From contig NZ_AFNU02000001.1 of assembly GCF_000215935.2 (NCBI RefSeq), forward strand, positions 124,001 through 188,000: DNA of 64,000 nucleotides, in the 5' to 3' direction. Below, one piece after another: positions 63,337-64,000 of this stretch (position 1 is the stretch's first letter; every line of letters starts with the position of its first letter). The stretch comes from Haloplasma contractile SSD-17B (GTDB lineage: Bacteria > Bacillota_I > Bacilli_A > Haloplasmatales > Haloplasmataceae). Position numbers and translations under genes: made by a program. Under the pieces are notes generated by a model. It saw only the letters and a program-made list of their open reading frames with translations, did not search any database and was not told where the DNA came from.

Positions 63337-64000
63337 ATGTTAGTCTCATTAAAATGGTTACAAGATTATGTAGATATAAGTGATATAAATGCTTTTGATT
63401 TAGCTGAGAAAATTACCAGAACTGGGATAGAAGTTGAAGCAGTAGAAGTACTTTCTAGTGCAACAGATTGTGTCATTGGTTATGTGCGCTCTATTAAAAA
63501 ACATCCAGAAGCAGACCGTTTAAACATTTGTGAAGTAGAGATTGATGAAAAAGGGAATGAAACGGTGCAGATTATTTGTGGTGCAGCTAATATTGATGCA
63601 AATCAAAAAGTCATTGTTGCAAAAATAGGTGCTGTCTTACCTGGTAACTTTAAGATTAAGAAGGCTAAGCTTCGTGGTGTTGAATCATATGGAATGATTT
63701 GCTCATTAAAAGAGCTTGGAATTGAAAATAAGTTAGTACCTACGGAGTATCAAGATGGAATTTATGTTCTTAGTAAAGATGCACCTGTAGGTACGGATGC
63801 AGTTAACTACTTACGTCTTAACGATACAGTCTTAGAATTTGGATTAACTCCGAATCGAGCGGATTGTCTTTCAATGCTCGGAGTAGCATATGAAGTTGCT
63901 GCTATTTTAGACCGTGAGATAAAATACCCAGACCTCTGTCTAAATGAAAGTGATGAAAAGACAAGCGATCTAATTAAGATCAATCTATCAACTTACGATT
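63337..64000 (+). CDS. pheT: Phenylalanyl-tRNA synthetase beta subunit, N-terminal part
   Basis: A frame starting at ATG 63337 (AGGAGGAA upstream, 12 bases after pheS) stays open to the right edge, giving 221 residues. It begins [15 protein letters not shown], has the EMAP-like tRNA-binding domain ([40 protein letters not shown]), and continues into the B3/B4 start with [19 protein letters not shown]. The rest of the gene, normally about 800 residues in all, is outside the window. Confidence 0.97.
   Translation, partial: MLVSLKWLQDYVDISDINAFDLAEKITRTGIEVEAVEVLSSATDCVIGYVRSIKKHPEADRLNICEVEIDEKGNETVQIICGAANIDANQKVIVAKIGAVLPGNFKIKKAKLRGVESYGMICSLKELGIENKLVPTEYQDGIYVLSKDAPVGTDAVNYLRLNDTVLEFGLTPNRADCLSMLGVAYEVAAILDREIKYPDLCLNESDEKTSDLIKINLSTYD

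Overview
The window is a chromosomal segment of an AT-rich, low-GC Gram-positive bacterium (Bacillota). TGA is used as a stop, as at the end of the membrane protein at 19509-19511. Shine-Dalgarno sites are strong (AGGAGG or AGGTGAT), and promoters are sigma-A-like, often with an extended -10 (TGnTATAAT). Riboswitches and gene order are Bacillus-like. Small spore proteins (SspI, a CotD-like coat protein, YlbD, YjcZ-like) point to a sporulating ancestor. The overall flavour (ProRS without its editing insertion, very AT-rich spacers) suggests the Haloplasma/Turicibacter/Mollicutes border, but the species cannot be fixed from this sequence. I see no rRNA, tRNA, CRISPR or prophage.

Layout. 0-8.5 kb is a signalling block: a hybrid sensor kinase, a GAF-PAS-GGDEF-EAL protein, two tandem XRE-TPR regulators, and a separate short transcription unit that could encode a 36-residue peptide. 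8.5-11.2 kb holds small accessory genes (wHTH-like, TPR, LysM, DUF2922/DUF1659). 11.3-26 kb is a housekeeping run: trmFO, xerC, a frameshifted dut, rpsB-tsf-pyrH-frr, a DUF1576 membrane pair, then uppS-cdsA-dxr-rseP-proS (undecaprenyl, phospholipid and isoprenoid precursors, site-2 protease, tRNA charging). 26-29 kb has a membrane protein with a degenerate HD-GYP-like domain and metK under a SAM-I riboswitch. 29.2-30.8 kb is a broken IS3-family element inserted directly behind an RNase J gene. 32.6-35.6 kb has a Cof-type phosphatase, a TPR protein and def. 35.6-36.8 kb is a gene-poor stretch with YjcZ-like small genes.

36.8-50.5 kb carries an ftsW/rodA-type gene, ylbD-ylbE-ylbF-ylbG, rpsP-khpA, an AI-2E-family permease, rimM-trmD-rplS-lepB-rbgA, rnhB, dprA and topA. 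Apart from the ylb genes this largely follows Bacillus subtilis order, but topA is now 37 kb away from trmFO/xerC, its usual neighbours. 50.6-64 kb has two small membrane proteins, a nuclease-helicase fusion, a giant DUF445 protein, a membrane protein, an M42 aminopeptidase, sspI, a frameshifted YgjP-like peptidase, a CotD-like protein, and pheS-pheT under a Phe T-box (pheT runs off the right edge).

Main points for a second look: the XRE-TPR/peptide locus; 60-bp hairpin repeats before dut with a related pair before topA; a 15-bp perfect palindrome whose spacer is the -35 box of rnhB; the Asn-rich tail of ribosomal protein S2; the INS-less ProRS; the duplicated DUF445 protein; and single-base homopolymer frameshifts in dut and the YgjP-like gene, which could be biology or sequencing artefact.
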